Of a stretch of DNA of 64,000 nt, positions 19,219 through 28,769 are shown one piece after another; the first letter of the stretch is position 1; each line of letters starts with the position of its first letter. The translations under genes were made by a program, and so were the position numbers. This stretch comes from Zygosaccharomyces rouxii. Taxonomy: Eukaryota > Ascomycota > Saccharomycetes > Saccharomycetales > Saccharomycetaceae. A model generated the notes under the pieces. The model had not been told where the DNA came from. It saw only the letters and a program-made list of their open reading frames with translations, and did not search any database. The DNA lies in the NCBI RefSeq assembly GCF_000026365.1, contig NC_012992.1:1054001-1118000 (forward strand). Direction: 5' to 3'.

Positions 19219-19596
19219 ATGTCTTCAGAAGTCGAAAATGGCAGCAGTGTAATTGCTGAATGGAAGCAGAAGCGTGAAACAGAACTTGCAGAAAGAGACG
19301 AGGCAGATGCAAAGGCAAAGGAAGAATTGAAGGAGGAAGCAATTAAGCACATTGATGAATTTTACGAGAACTATAATCGTAAGAAATCTGAACAATTAGA
19401 AGGTGTGAGAAAAGAAGCTGAAGAATTTCAAAAGAACAGGGATGAATTCTCATTACAAGAAGGTACAACTACATGGGATCGTGTATTGCAATTGATCAAC
19501 GAAGATGATGCTGATCAAGTTGCAGGTAGGGATAAGTCTAAGTTTAAGGAGATTTTGCAGAGACTAAAGGGCAATACTGCAGCACCAGGGGCATAA
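19219..19596 (+). CDS. CLC1: Clathrin light chain, lacking the N-terminal half
   Basis: The clathrin light chain binds and regulates clathrin heavy chain at the Golgi and in endocytosis. This copy encodes only 125 residues against about 233 in S. cerevisiae. It begins MSSEVENGSSVIAEWKQKRE, which aligns with the point just before the heavy-chain-binding helix. From there to the end it is well conserved (EEAIKHIDEFYENYN, TTWDRVLQLINEDDAD, GRDKSKFKEILQRLKGN, APGA). The acidic N-terminal region, which binds Sla2 in yeast, is absent. Only 182 bases separate the TRS65 stop from this ATG and all three frames there are broken, so no missing exon fits. The gene is otherwise intact. Gene order matches YGR167W. 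Confidence 0.9.
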   Translation: MSSEVENGSSVIAEWKQKRETELAERDEADAKAKEELKEEAIKHIDEFYENYNRKKSEQLEGVRKEAEEFQKNRDEFSLQEGTTTWDRVLQLINEDDADQVAGRDKSKFKEILQRLKGNTAAPGA

Positions 19597-19637
19597 TACA
19601 GATAATAATACAGAGAAAAAAAATATTACATAGGCAT

Positions 19638-20648
19638 TTAGTGAGTGGTGTATAATGCGACGTTCAAAGAGGCAAATGTCAACCACTTTTTAAAATCGTT
19701 CCCTTTTTCCAAGTATTCTTTCAATTGACAACGTACCAGGTATTTGAGTAATTGTGGTGAAATATCCATTTTACGGTTATGATCCAACACCAAAAATCCA
19801 AACATTAACATCAGTGACTTCATTATTTGAGTGCGACCCAATTTAACTTGTGAAAGTACACGGATGCAAAATTGTCGCCAAAGTGACCATTTCAAACAGG
19901 GGACCACATTCTTCACTAAAGCAGAATCCATTAAGGTCTCGAAAAGGGTATGTTTGTTGGAAACCGTTAATTCTTGTAATTCAGTCAATTTATCCATTAG
20001 AGGCTTGAGACTTGTAGATACTAAGGGCCACTCATCTTTTGGGGCAACTAGTTTCAATGTAGGTGCACTCGATTTTCTCTTACGTCTAATCAAGTTTTTA
20101 CAGTATCGATATATCGATGTAAGGTTCCAAACGCCGTAAAAGAGGGCAAAGTCTCGAACCAGCGAACTTTTGCCAAACCATTTTTTACCATTTGGCCTCA
20201 AATATAATAGAGGAACTAGCACGCAGAGTGTCAATTGTCTAATTCTAATCAATCTTGCCTCTTCCAAACCTTGTAAAAGCCTTAACAACGATGGTCGGCT
20301 CATCACGTAGTCAGAAATTACTTCTATTGTCAAATACGACGGCAGCCAAGCGGGTACTCTTGTAGCGTATTTTACTGCTGCTGCTGACACGATACACCAC
20401 GCCAATTGGCGGTTAGAACCCAATAATTTCTTATCCCGCAGTAAAGGGTAAAGATGCAAAGTCGATAGTGCAGTTGCATTGCGTAACCAACTGAAGAGAT
20501 GCTGGTACCTTCGACGTCTAACACGCAGTAAGAACAGTACCGCTACAACCCCATAAGTGACCACAATTTTCTTGATCACACTCTGCCAATTACCATTACT
20601 GGCCGCGATGAGCCTAAAAATCCTCCCCAATCCGTCAGAAGCACTCAT
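19638..20648 (-). CDS. PEX35: Peroxisomal membrane protein Pex35
   Basis: Pex35 (YGR168C) is a peroxisomal membrane protein that affects peroxisome number, acting with Arf1. The 336-residue product (about 376 in S. cerevisiae) has several hydrophobic segments: about residues 27-42, 83-97, 135-150 and 280-292. Basic clusters flank them (RVRRRRYQ, RRKRKSS). I see no enzymatic motif. The assignment rests on position between CLC1 and BBC1/PUS6, strand, length and membrane character; the sequence itself evolves fast. The start is an ATG. It is divergent from BBC1 across about 250 bases. Confidence 0.82.
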   Translation of the reverse strand: MSASDGLGRIFRLIAASNGNWQSVIKKIVVTYGVVAVLFLLRVRRRRYQHLFSWLRNATALSTLHLYPLLRDKKLLGSNRQLAWCIVSAAAVKYATRVPAWLPSYLTIEVISDYVMSRPSLLRLLQGLEEARLIRIRQLTLCVLVPLLYLRPNGKKWFGKSSLVRDFALFYGVWNLTSIYRYCKNLIRRKRKSSAPTLKLVAPKDEWPLVSTSLKPLMDKLTELQELTVSNKHTLFETLMDSALVKNVVPCLKWSLWRQFCIRVLSQVKLGRTQIMKSLMLMFGFLVLDHNRKMDISPQLLKYLVRCQLKEYLEKGNDFKKWLTFASLNVALYTTH

Positions 20649-20898
20649 CCTAAAGACCTTATTACCAAATACAAACCCGCAAGATACGGTACAAGTCTGA
20701 TTTAGCCTTCAAACAGAAGTGCTTGGGTCGTTTTTCTTGGATAAAGATTTTTTGATTTCATTATCTATCGACCAACCTTTGGACTGTTTGAGGGTCCTCG
20801 CGTCTTCAACAAGGAAAAGGGGAAGTATACTATCAACACTTTTCTGCAAACAACAACAACAGTGATTAAAAGGAAGTGGTGTCTTCCATTTGAGAGAT

Positions 20899-23800
20899 AT
20901 GAGTGAACCTACAGTGCCATTTCATGTGGTGGCACAGTATCCATACAGATCAGATTTCGAAGACGACCTAAATTTTGATAAGGATCAGGTAATTACAGTT
21001 ACATCCATCGAGGATGATCAATGGTATTTTGGTGAATTTAAAAGTGTAGATAGTGAATTGCATCAAGGTATCTTTCCCAAAGGATTTGTAACAATTTATG
21101 AAGCACCTCCAGCCAAAAATACGCCTACTACAGCTGCCTATGATGAAGATGATGAGGACGATGACGAAGATGACCACTGGGTTGATGCTCAGACAACTAA
21201 TTCACCCAAATCGAGAAGTAGACCATCAGTATCATCTTATCAAGACGCTATCCAGGGATTGAACATACCAGGAAATAGAGGTACAGTTTTCTATGATTCC
21301 ATGGAACCAGCACCAGTGAATGAGGAAAAAGAAGAGCAACAACTGCAACAAGAAATTCAACAACCGCACCATGAGAGGAAGCAAAGTATCGCTAGTGAAG
21401 TAGATTTCGAACCTGGACCTATCAATCATACAGGATCCAATGAATTCGAACAAGAACAGTTACCTAAAACTAGTTTGAGAGAGAGGATTGCGATGTTGCA
21501 AGAGCAACAGAGAAGACAGATGCAGAAGGAGCAAGAGAAGTTAGCCAAGAGGACGAAGAAAGAGGCAAACCCAATTGAGCCTGCTCCTTCACAGTCTACA
21601 AAAGAAGGAATTGAAGATAAACCACCTGTTTCCTTGGATCCTTCCTCTCGTGGTTTGTCGAGGAATATAGATAGTAGGGAAGAGCTGGAGTCACCTAGCT
21701 TAAGAGACAGTGCTTCCTTTGGTGAGGGGCCAAGAGACGACTTTAATAGGCACAAAGAGGACGAAACTGACCACCAGCATCTGACAACAGAAAAACCACA
21801 AGAAGAGTTTGAATCTCAAGGGATGGGTCCAATTGAACAAAAACCTAATGACGAACCTAATGAAGATGAAGAAGAAGACGAAGATAGTGAAGAAGATGAA
21901 GAAGAGAAACGCCGTGCTGCTTTAACTGCAAAGATGGCCAAGATGGCCGATGCACAGCGTTTTGGTGGTGGACCTGTTGGTTTCAACCCGTTTGGTATGC
22001 CGCCTGCTTTTGGTGCAGGGATTGGTGCAGGATCGAATAAGAAGAAGAAGAGTTTATCTGAGAAACCTACTGGTGATCTTGATAATGAAGAAAGCTCCAT
22101 TCCTAAAGTAGTGCCAATTATGCCCTTTGCAGATCCAAACGCTATTTCGTTCCTCAATAAACCTTCTACTACTGAGGAGTTCGGTGACAAAGAACTTCGC
22201 GATCATGATTACCCAGGAGTTGAAAAGGGTAAAGAGGGCGCCGAAGGCGCTCCCCTTTTGGATACTCCTGGCGCCCTGGCGGATGAAGAGGAAGCCGGTG
22301 ATTCTCAAAGTTCTTTTAACGAAAATACAGCTTTCCAACCCTCAAAGAATGCAGCACCAAAATATACTGGAGAAAGTCCGGCAATGGTTGGTAACTTGGC
22401 TCAGTCGGATTCCACTGGTTATGATTCTTCGGCGGAAAACACAGATAGAAACTTATCCGAGTTAGCGGATCAACAACACCATCCTACCGATAAACCATCA
22501 ATGCCGCATGTACCACCATTTCCTGGGTCTCCACCGATTCCTACAAATCGTGATTCCTTTATGGACGAAAATGCACCATCGAATTCTCCTGGGGTTTCTA
22601 ACCCACAAGCTTCTGGATTTGACAAGTTGTTTACCAACACTGAAGATCTAGATCGTACTCCTCAAAATACTGATTCTTACTCGAGAGGTTCTACAATAGA
22701 TCCAAGCATGGAATCTTCCTCGCAACAAAAGTCTCTTTCTCGTTCAGGTACATCGGTTCCACCACTTTCACCACCATCTCGTCATCCTTCAGTCCGTAAA
22801 ACTGGTTCCACTTTGGGTAGACCACCTTCTACCATTGACCATGTTCCAAGCCGGAAAAGTCCACCACCACCCCCTCCTTCATCAATTCCAGGGACTCATG
22901 AACATTCAGCGGAAACTACACCTGTTCCAGGCGAGTCAGAATTGCAAAGAGGTTTGAATCCGCCAGCTTCAAGTAATGATGGACCTTCAAGAGGTGCACC
23001 ACCAGTTCCAGGCAGTGGCGAACCACCCAAAGTAGCTCCACCAATTCCCAGCGGACCTCCTAGAGGTGCACCGCCGGTTCCTAGTGGTTTTGAACGCTCG
23101 AATAGTCCACCCCCTCCATCAATTCCCAGCGAATCTCCAAAAGGGATGCCCTCACATCGTAGTAGTACCGAGCGTCCAAAAAGTCCACCTCCTCCACCTA
23201 TTCCTGATGGACCTCCAATGGTTGCACCACCAGTTCCAGGTTCTTTAGAACGTTCTGGTCCTCCTCTCTCTCCACCACCTATCCCTGATGGGCCTCCAAG
23301 GGTTGCGCCACCAGTTCCGGGTTCTTTAGAAGGTTCTGGTTCTCCTAAGTCTCCACCACCAATTGTTGGTACTCCTGGATTCCCAAGATCTTCTGCCCCT
23401 CCTGTTCCTGATACTGCAGATTTGCCAAGAGGTCATGCTCCACCGGTTCCAGGTTCACCAGACGTACCAAAAATGGGTCCACCAAAAGCAGCACCTCCTA
23501 TTCCAGGATCTCCACCAATTCCCTTGGGTAAACGTGCATCTGAGGATTCTGCGGTCTCGTCGGGATACACAAGAGACCCCCCTCCAGTGCCAGGTTCAGT
23601 ACCACCATCTGCTTCTGCACCACCTGTTCCTGCCCCTGCACCACCTGTTCCCGTCGAATCACCAACTGATGAACCCAAAAAGTTAAAGAGAGCCGGTTCC
23701 ACCAAAGAGTTTCCTGAATCTTCTAATCAAAGATCGGTTGAATTTAATCCAAGTGACTCTTGGTGGCTTGAAAAAATATTCCCATCTAGGTTATTTGGTC

Positions 23801-24468
23801 CTAAGGTGAAATGCATTATGGAAGTAGATGATCATTTGGTGAACAAGAGGTCTCATGAGCGCTACATGGTTAGGGATTTTTATTTCCTTTATGAAGACTT
23901 CTCTCAGCTTCATCTAAGTGTAAATTTTAATCCGGATAAACCTCAAGAGACTGTTCGTGTTACACAGACGTTCCATCCAATAAGGCACCAACCAGAATTG
24001 CTTGACGAATATTCCGACAAGTATGGTAGTTTTATCCTTCAAAAGGCTCACTCCCTAGTTGATAGTCATACTACAGACTTCTTGAGCTCCATTCTTTCTC
24101 GTTTGAGTCCTGAAATTATCTTACCAATCGAATCTAGAACTTTTGGTGTCCCTGTCTTTAGGTATAAAGCTGGAGAGCATCCTAACGTCGATAACGCTAA
24201 AGATATCAGACCTGGTGATATACTGGTGATCAGAAAGGGGAAATTCGATGTGTCCACAAGAACTGGTGAAAGGAAGATCTTGGCAGTGGGCTCTGAATCT
24301 GAGCCATATGCTAGTGTAATTACAGATTTTGAACTTGCGAAAGGTAAACTTAGAGTTATTGAAGAATATTCCGGCAAAGTCTTTCAATCCAGTTACAAAC
24401 TACACCATATGAGGAGTGGTAGATTGAAAATATTCAGGGTCACTGGAAGGGACTACATCGGATGGTAG
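20899..24468 (+). CDS. BBC1: SH3-domain actin-patch regulator Bbc1 (Mti1)
   Basis: Bbc1 binds type I myosins and Las17 at cortical actin patches and restrains Arp2/3 activation in endocytosis. The 1189-residue product (about 1157 in S. cerevisiae) has an N-terminal SH3 domain (about residues 7-72: [32 protein letters not shown]). Acidic and coiled Gln/Glu-rich regions follow, then a very long proline-rich part (about 640-935) with repeated APPVPGS-type units, and a conserved C-terminal domain (about 950-1189) ending [11 protein letters not shown]. The frame begins three codons upstream at a TTG; ATG 20899 is used. PUS6 converges from downstream. S. cerevisiae has BBC1 elsewhere (YJL020C), so the linkage to YGR168-169 genes is a lineage difference. 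Confidence 0.93.
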   Translation: MSEPTVPFHVVAQYPYRSDFEDDLNFDKDQVITVTSIEDDQWYFGEFKSVDSELHQGIFPKGFVTIYEAPPAKNTPTTAAYDEDDEDDDEDDHWVDAQTTNSPKSRSRPSVSSYQDAIQGLNIPGNRGTVFYDSMEPAPVNEEKEEQQLQQEIQQPHHERKQSIASEVDFEPGPINHTGSNEFEQEQLPKTSLRERIAMLQEQQRRQMQKEQEKLAKRTKKEANPIEPAPSQSTKEGIEDKPPVSLDPSSRGLSRNIDSREELESPSLRDSASFGEGPRDDFNRHKEDETDHQHLTTEKPQEEFESQGMGPIEQKPNDEPNEDEEEDEDSEEDEEEKRRAALTAKMAKMADAQRFGGGPVGFNPFGMPPAFGAGIGAGSNKKKKSLSEKPTGDLDNEESSIPKVVPIMPFADPNAISFLNKPSTTEEFGDKELRDHDYPGVEKGKEGAEGAPLLDTPGALADEEEAGDSQSSFNENTAFQPSKNAAPKYTGESPAMVGNLAQSDSTGYDSSAENTDRNLSELADQQHHPTDKPSMPHVPPFPGSPPIPTNRDSFMDENAPSNSPGVSNPQASGFDKLFTNTEDLDRTPQNTDSYSRGSTIDPSMESSSQQKSLSRSGTSVPPLSPPSRHPSVRKTGSTLGRPPSTIDHVPSRKSPPPPPPSSIPGTHEHSAETTPVPGESELQRGLNPPASSNDGPSRGAPPVPGSGEPPKVAPPIPSGPPRGAPPVPSGFERSNSPPPPSIPSESPKGMPSHRSSTERPKSPPPPPIPDGPPMVAPPVPGSLERSGPPLSPPPIPDGPPRVAPPVPGSLEGSGSPKSPPPIVGTPGFPRSSAPPVPDTADLPRGHAPPVPGSPDVPKMGPPKAAPPIPGSPPIPLGKRASEDSAVSSGYTRDPPPVPGSVPPSASAPPVPAPAPPVPVESPTDEPKKLKRAGSTKEFPESSNQRSVEFNPSDSWWLEKIFPSRLFGPKVKCIMEVDDHLVNKRSHERYMVRDFYFLYEDFSQLHLSVNFNPDKPQETVRVTQTFHPIRHQPELLDEYSDKYGSFILQKAHSLVDSHTTDFLSSILSRLSPEIILPIESRTFGVPVFRYKAGEHPNVDNAKDIRPGDILVIRKGKFDVSTRTGERKILAVGSESEPYASVITDFELAKGKLRVIEEYSGKVFQSSYKLHHMRSGRLKIFRVTGRDYIGW

Positions 24469-24555
24469 ATTTATTATTGCTTGTAAGACAAGTTTTGTAA
24501 TTATATAATTGGACTATATGCAAAAATATCCGAAACAAAAAAGATTGTATATGTT

Positions 24556-25752
24556 TTATTCATTGACCCATGAAGGTAAAGCAGTAGTAAAGGAAAAGTC
24601 TCCTTGTGAATCTTCATATTTCCATGCATGCAGCCAAATCGTCAATTCTTGTGAATCGGGATCTTGCAATAACAAAGAATCACATTCAGTACATCTTTCT
24701 AGTTGATCTCGACCAGCCGCTCTATCTGCTTGAACATTCTCACACTCTTTGATGAAAGTTTCAAATAGTTGTTCCAACTGTTCATACGAATATTTCGATT
24801 TGGTCCAATCTTCAACTTTTATTATGAATTTCGAACGAGTCGGATATTCCACGTTGTCAATATTGTAGAAAGGATCATTCACTATCGGGTGTCCTAACCT
24901 TGCCAAGTGAATTCTAATTTGATGTGTCCTTCCCGTCAACGGTTTACAAACTACTAGACTCTGATCACAATGTGGAAAATATTTGAGAGGATAGAAGCTT
25001 GTTCTTGCATCTTTTACAGGTGAAAGACCTGATGGGAATTGCTTTTTAGGCTCTACGGTGTAAACGGGAGATTCTTCTTGTGTCACTAATAATGGATCCT
25101 GGAAAGGAATTGGCGGCTCATAGAAGTCTTCAGATGATGAATGAGGGAACTTACCCTTAACTCTAGCAAGGTAATACTTGCTCATATCATGATCTCTTAT
25201 CTTTAGTTGGATACCTCCAGCAGTTTCCGTATTCTTTGCCATTATTAAAAGACCTGACGTCAATTTATCTAATCGATAACATGGCAGAGCTGTTTTACCA
25301 TGTCTTTTCAAAATCTCAGTAATGGTATTCTGGTAGAATTGACCGGTAGGATGAATCGGAATCCCACTTGGTTTGTTAAGGACTAAAAGGTTATCATTTT
25401 CGTGAACTATATCGAATCCAGCAACTTTAATACCCGGAATATCTTCCTCATTCTCAGACCATTGCAAGACTGGCGGTTCGTGCTTGTGTCTCAAAGTTTG
25501 AACAGTATCGTTATTTCTAATAGGTGAAGATAAAACTTCACTAGGATCTAGAGTTTTTCCCTCTCGTATTATCGCCAGATTCCCTTTCTTAATCTCAGTT
25601 AAATAATGGTTTTCAGAATAAGATCTGAATTCATTTACCATTACATCTAACAGCGTCCTTTGAAACCATCTTCCCTTAGCGAAGGCAGTCCTTTTGTGAT
25701 AGTAAGGTCGTATCTTTCTCAAACCGCGACTGAAATACACTTGAATACCCAT
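24556..25752 (-). CDS. PUS6: tRNA pseudouridine(31) synthase, RluA family
   Basis: Pus6 makes pseudouridine at position 31 of cytoplasmic and mitochondrial tRNAs. The 398-residue product (404 in S. cerevisiae) has an S4-like N-terminal segment and a RluA-type catalytic domain. GIPIHPTGQFYQNT is followed by CYRLDKLTSGLLIMAKN with the catalytic Asp, and later by KPLTGRTHQIRIHLARLGHPI. C-terminal cysteines (CTECDSLLLQD) are a feature of the fungal proteins. The start is an ATG. Adjacent to PEX35/BBC1 and upstream of LSO2, it keeps the YGR168C-YGR169C-YGR169C-A order. Pus8 and Pus9 are related, so synteny decides the name. Confidence 0.92.
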   Translation of the reverse strand: MGIQVYFSRGLRKIRPYYHKRTAFAKGRWFQRTLLDVMVNEFRSYSENHYLTEIKKGNLAIIREGKTLDPSEVLSSPIRNNDTVQTLRHKHEPPVLQWSENEEDIPGIKVAGFDIVHENDNLLVLNKPSGIPIHPTGQFYQNTITEILKRHGKTALPCYRLDKLTSGLLIMAKNTETAGGIQLKIRDHDMSKYYLARVKGKFPHSSSEDFYEPPIPFQDPLLVTQEESPVYTVEPKKQFPSGLSPVKDARTSFYPLKYFPHCDQSLVVCKPLTGRTHQIRIHLARLGHPIVNDPFYNIDNVEYPTRSKFIIKVEDWTKSKYSYEQLEQLFETFIKECENVQADRAAGRDQLERCTECDSLLLQDPDSQELTIWLHAWKYEDSQGDFSFTTALPSWVNE

Positions 25753-26455
25753 AATAACTCAACCAATAGATTGGTATTGGTGAAGAATGATGCTTGACCG
25801 TTTAGTCTTGTCTATTTTTTTTCAACTCAACGAAGATCAATACAGATGTTAATGGTGTAAACAGCAGTGATGCGTAAAACCGATTCGTTTGAGCCTTCAA
25901 GGTGATGATGAGTGTATGAAATGTATGACTTTGTCTTAAAGAGGGATGGAAGGCGCTAGTGTTGTAATAGCAGTAGTAGTAATAGTAGATTTTAGCGTTA
26001 AATGCAACTCACTGGCAAGAAGCGTCTGCTCGAATGTGTCTTAAGCAAACATTCTGTCTTCCTCTCTGCATCATGGGATTCTCTCGTTCATTCGTTGCTT
26101 ATCAGTATCCCAATGCTGAATGATATGCTTGATGAACTAATCTTTAAATATTCTTATAAGTCAAAATCCACCATATTGAAATGTGTCTTCATAAGACAGA
26201 TTTCTAATGCCTAGAGACTTGGAACTCCTTCAAATATGGGAATCAAAGGACTACATCTATAATGAGAGGTTCTAATGTAGTCACCGGTCTACTCAAATAA
26301 CACAAGACAAGAACATGTGTTGTAGCCCAAGGTACAGACTCTGGTGCTAATGAAGAGGATAATAATGTATTCGAGCCAAGTAATGGCTTCAACTCTCGAG
26401 GAATCCAGTATAATCTACGTTGGCGGCTAATTACGTATAAAGTGATAACACGAAT

Positions 26456-26502
<47 letters not shown>

Positions 26503-26710
26503 ATATACATTACGAGAACCGACACTAGCACCAAGTTTCCACAAGCACCATATACTTCAATCCATCCTTTTCGCTATGGATCGAAACTTCAACCCGTAGT
26601 CTCCATATTCCTCTACCTCCTCAACGTCACATGCCCTCTTACAAATTTCACCACTCATCAAGACGAGTCCAAGAACATCTTCACATCATCAAAACTACCG
26701 ATGTACTAAC
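25753..26710. other. Long intergenic region between PUS6 and the unrecognised gene
   Basis: This 958-base divergent gap is among the longest in the window. It holds short GTA/GTAATA runs near 25965-25990, an (AT)n microsatellite at 26459-26494, a GTATGT at 26495-26500 and a TACTAAC at 26704-26710. A 70-codon ATG frame at 26002-26214 has no recognisable similarity. No tRNA or snoRNA was seen. Confidence 0.5.
26459..26494. repeat. (AT)18 microsatellite
   Basis: Eighteen uninterrupted AT units are followed by the imperfect continuation GTATGTATATATAC. The tract lies about 215 bases before the ATG of the unrecognised gene and could act as a TATA-rich or nucleosome-depleted promoter segment. Confidence 0.95.
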
Positions 26711-27664
26711 ATGAGATCGAGTGTCAGAGCACTGAGATGGATTTCTGAAGATGCTAAACCATCTCGTCTAGTTGTCATGTCTCGAGACGGTTCAAATCCC
26801 TACAACGTTACAACAACTCCAGTTACGGAAACCTCCAAACCTATATCGTCCTCGTCAAACATTCCCTTCAACTACGATTTAGTATCGGTAGATCCAGATG
26901 GTTCCATTGCAGGCAATACTTTCCTATCTGGGTTCGGTAAGTACGGTACGAGATCCCAAGACAATTTAGCATCCAAGATCAGAGGTAGTTCTGGTGTTGT
27001 ACAAAAATACCAAAATGCGTATCGTGTCTTTAGTCCAGAGGCACTAGTTTACCAATGCAAGTATTTTAAACTAAACTACTACCCACCTGAACATTTCCTA
27101 GGGCTTTTCCGTAAGACTAAGCCTGCGGTTAACGTTAGAGAAAGTGGTGAAGCCCAATTCAACAACAATTTTCAACTGGAAAACAAGCATAAAACCATAT
27201 TTCGAAATAATCTGTCATCTCTGCCCAAGCACTATGCAGTATATAGGCGGCTTAACAGAATGTTCATGAAGAGACACATGGTGGAAGAGTGGTGTAGATT
27301 ACATGGTGATAAAGCGGTTGAAGAAACAATTGGGTGCAAAACTTCCAAGACAGGCGCTCAGTACTTGGACAAATTAGGAAGAACTAAACAGGGAGTAGCC
27401 AAGGATGGATTTTACGTCTATATGGCATTAATCTTCCCAGATGAACAGAATAGAGAACACTTAGCTCATCATGTAAGACAGAGTGTGGTTACCGTGGCCA
27501 ATTTAAAATGGGACCAATTTTTACAATCTGACAAGGACAGTAACAAGACGTGGGTCGAGAAGGCTAATAGCTGCCTAAAGCCCTTCACCATCAACAAGCT
27601 GCTCACTCAGAGTGAACATTCCTATACACTGAGCAGATTTGAGGACGAGTCGGCAGAAGAATAA
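26711..27664 (+). CDS. Unrecognised protein, probably mitochondrial
   Basis: I do not recognise this intact 317-residue frame. The N-terminus MRSSVRALRWISEDAKPSR is Arg-rich with few acids and resembles a mitochondrial presequence. The middle contains the tract VYQCKYFKLNYYPPEHFLGLF and a very basic segment (HYAVYRRLNRMFMKRHMVEEW). The C-terminal half has DGFYVYMALIFPDEQNREHLAHHVRQS. There are no membrane segments or known catalytic motifs that I can see. In S. cerevisiae nothing equivalent lies between PUS6 and LSO2. A TACTAAC branch-point heptamer ends at the base before the ATG, and a GTATGT donor lies 216 bases upstream, so an alternative spliced 5' end is possible. Codon usage looks like its neighbours. 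Confidence 0.75.
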   Translation: MRSSVRALRWISEDAKPSRLVVMSRDGSNPYNVTTTPVTETSKPISSSSNIPFNYDLVSVDPDGSIAGNTFLSGFGKYGTRSQDNLASKIRGSSGVVQKYQNAYRVFSPEALVYQCKYFKLNYYPPEHFLGLFRKTKPAVNVRESGEAQFNNNFQLENKHKTIFRNNLSSLPKHYAVYRRLNRMFMKRHMVEEWCRLHGDKAVEETIGCKTSKTGAQYLDKLGRTKQGVAKDGFYVYMALIFPDEQNREHLAHHVRQSVVTVANLKWDQFLQSDKDSNKTWVEKANSCLKPFTINKLLTQSEHSYTLSRFEDESAEE

Positions 27665-27771
27665 GGAAAAAAATTACAATTATCAATGTCTATACATATT
27701 GTTTTAAATACACAAATGCATATCACCCGTGCCGGTCATACTACGTCGTAAAGCTGAAAGCGTAATGAGGT

Positions 27772-28047
27772 TCAACTGGTTCTCTTTGACTGGCTTTCCT
27801 TTTTAATTGATTCCAGCTCGGCAGCTTCCATTTCTTCACGATCCTTCTTGGCCTTCAACTTAGCCTGTTTCTTTTCTTCTTCTTCTAATCTCTTCTGATG
27901 TGGCTTACGAGAACCTTGGTCCCACTTGGCAGCTTCCTCTGCTTCCTGTTTTTCCAATGCAGCTTGCTCCTTCTGAGCAGCTTGTTCATTCTTCTTTGCA
28001 CGACCTTCTGCCTTCTTGACACCAGAATCTCTAAATGTTTTACCCAT
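27772..28047 (-). CDS. LSO2: Ribosome-associated protein Lso2 (CCDC124-like)
   Basis: Lso2 binds idle ribosomes in the intersubunit space and aids translational recovery after starvation. The 91-residue product is highly charged and helical. It starts MGKTFRDSGVKKAEGRAKK, continues with an Ala/Glu/Gln-rich coiled coil, and has GSRKPHQKRLEEEEKK, typical of the Lso1/Lso2 and CCDC124 family. The length matches S. cerevisiae Lso2 (92). It lies near PUS6, as YGR169C-A does. The single copy corresponds to the ancestor of LSO1 and LSO2. The start is an ATG. Confidence 0.93.
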   Translation of the reverse strand: MGKTFRDSGVKKAEGRAKKNEQAAQKEQAALEKQEAEEAAKWDQGSRKPHQKRLEEEEKKQAKLKAKKDREEMEAAELESIKKESQSKRTS

Positions 28048-28769
28048 CTTTTAGTATTGTTTTCTGTGTGAGGTACTAACAGTTTGTACTTAGGAATTGG
28101 ATTGTATAAAACTTGCCCTCTTATATATTCCATTGATGTATTCGATGAGATTGTCAGCGAAGTGGTCACCCGTGTTAGGGTTCAATCGTTAGGGTAAGAG
28201 ACGAAATGAATTCATTATAAGGGAGATGAATATTAGATCAATCTGTCCCTGTTACACAACCAGTAGAATGGTTCAGGAGAACCATCAAGAAAGTTTCCTG
28301 TACTTCGGAATTTCTTGAACAGCTAGTCGTCCTTAATGCCTCCCTCTTCTCCTTGTATCGGTTAGTTTCTGTTAGTTTCTTGTAGTTTTTTTTCGGAGGT
28401 AGTTTTGCTATGTAGCTTTGCTGTAGTGAGAAGAAGGAGGTACGTAGTGCATGTAGAAGAGAAACAAGGGATTTTGGATTAGGGAGTCTATGCTCTCACT
28501 AGGTTGCATCATCCTTATGGGATTTCGACCCTTTTTAATATTTTAATTTAATTTAATTTAATTTATTTAATTTTTTTTCTAGCTCGAAGCGTCAGTGTGT
28601 CGTTCCATCTAGTTTAGGAAATAGCCACTCGTTATGGTAATCAGTACCATTTAGGAAATCTTCAAATTTTCCAATACGATGAGATGAGATGAGATGAGAT
28701 GAGCTTTGTATATACAATCAACTATTAGCATCGAGACTATTAGACTATAGGCTATTACAGTAATACGTT
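28048..28769. other. LSO2-BFR2 divergent promoter region
   Basis: This 722-base region holds a (TTTAA)-type repeat at about 28540-28570, an A/T-rich RRPE-like AAATTTT near 28664-28670, and the GATGA tandem array at 28678-28703. I scanned it for box C/D elements and tRNA signals and saw none. Confidence 0.55.
28678..28703 (+). repeat. (GATGA)5 tandem repeat forming a PAC array upstream of BFR2
   Basis: Five perfect GATGA units plus a final G, beginning at CGATGAG, lie about 70-90 bases before the BFR2 ATG. CGATGAG is the core of the PAC element (GCGATGAG) bound by Pbf1/Pbf2 (Tod6/Dot6) in ribosome-biogenesis promoters. The repeat thus gives five overlapping PAC-like cores. An RRPE-like A/T element lies just upstream. 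Confidence 0.8.

Noticed and set aside
21816..22190. Long antisense frames within BBC1, SUM1, CFT1 and SSZ1
   Set aside because: They are shadows of biased codon use and low-complexity repeats in the sense genes, with no homology.
26002..26214. 70-codon ATG frame in the PUS6 upstream gap
   Set aside because: No recognisable similarity, no presequence or motif, and chance frames of this size are common in this AT-rich gap.
26497..26709. 70-codon frame directly before the unrecognised gene
   Set aside because: It begins within the AT repeat continuation and contains the candidate intron; it has a different frame from the following gene and no family match.
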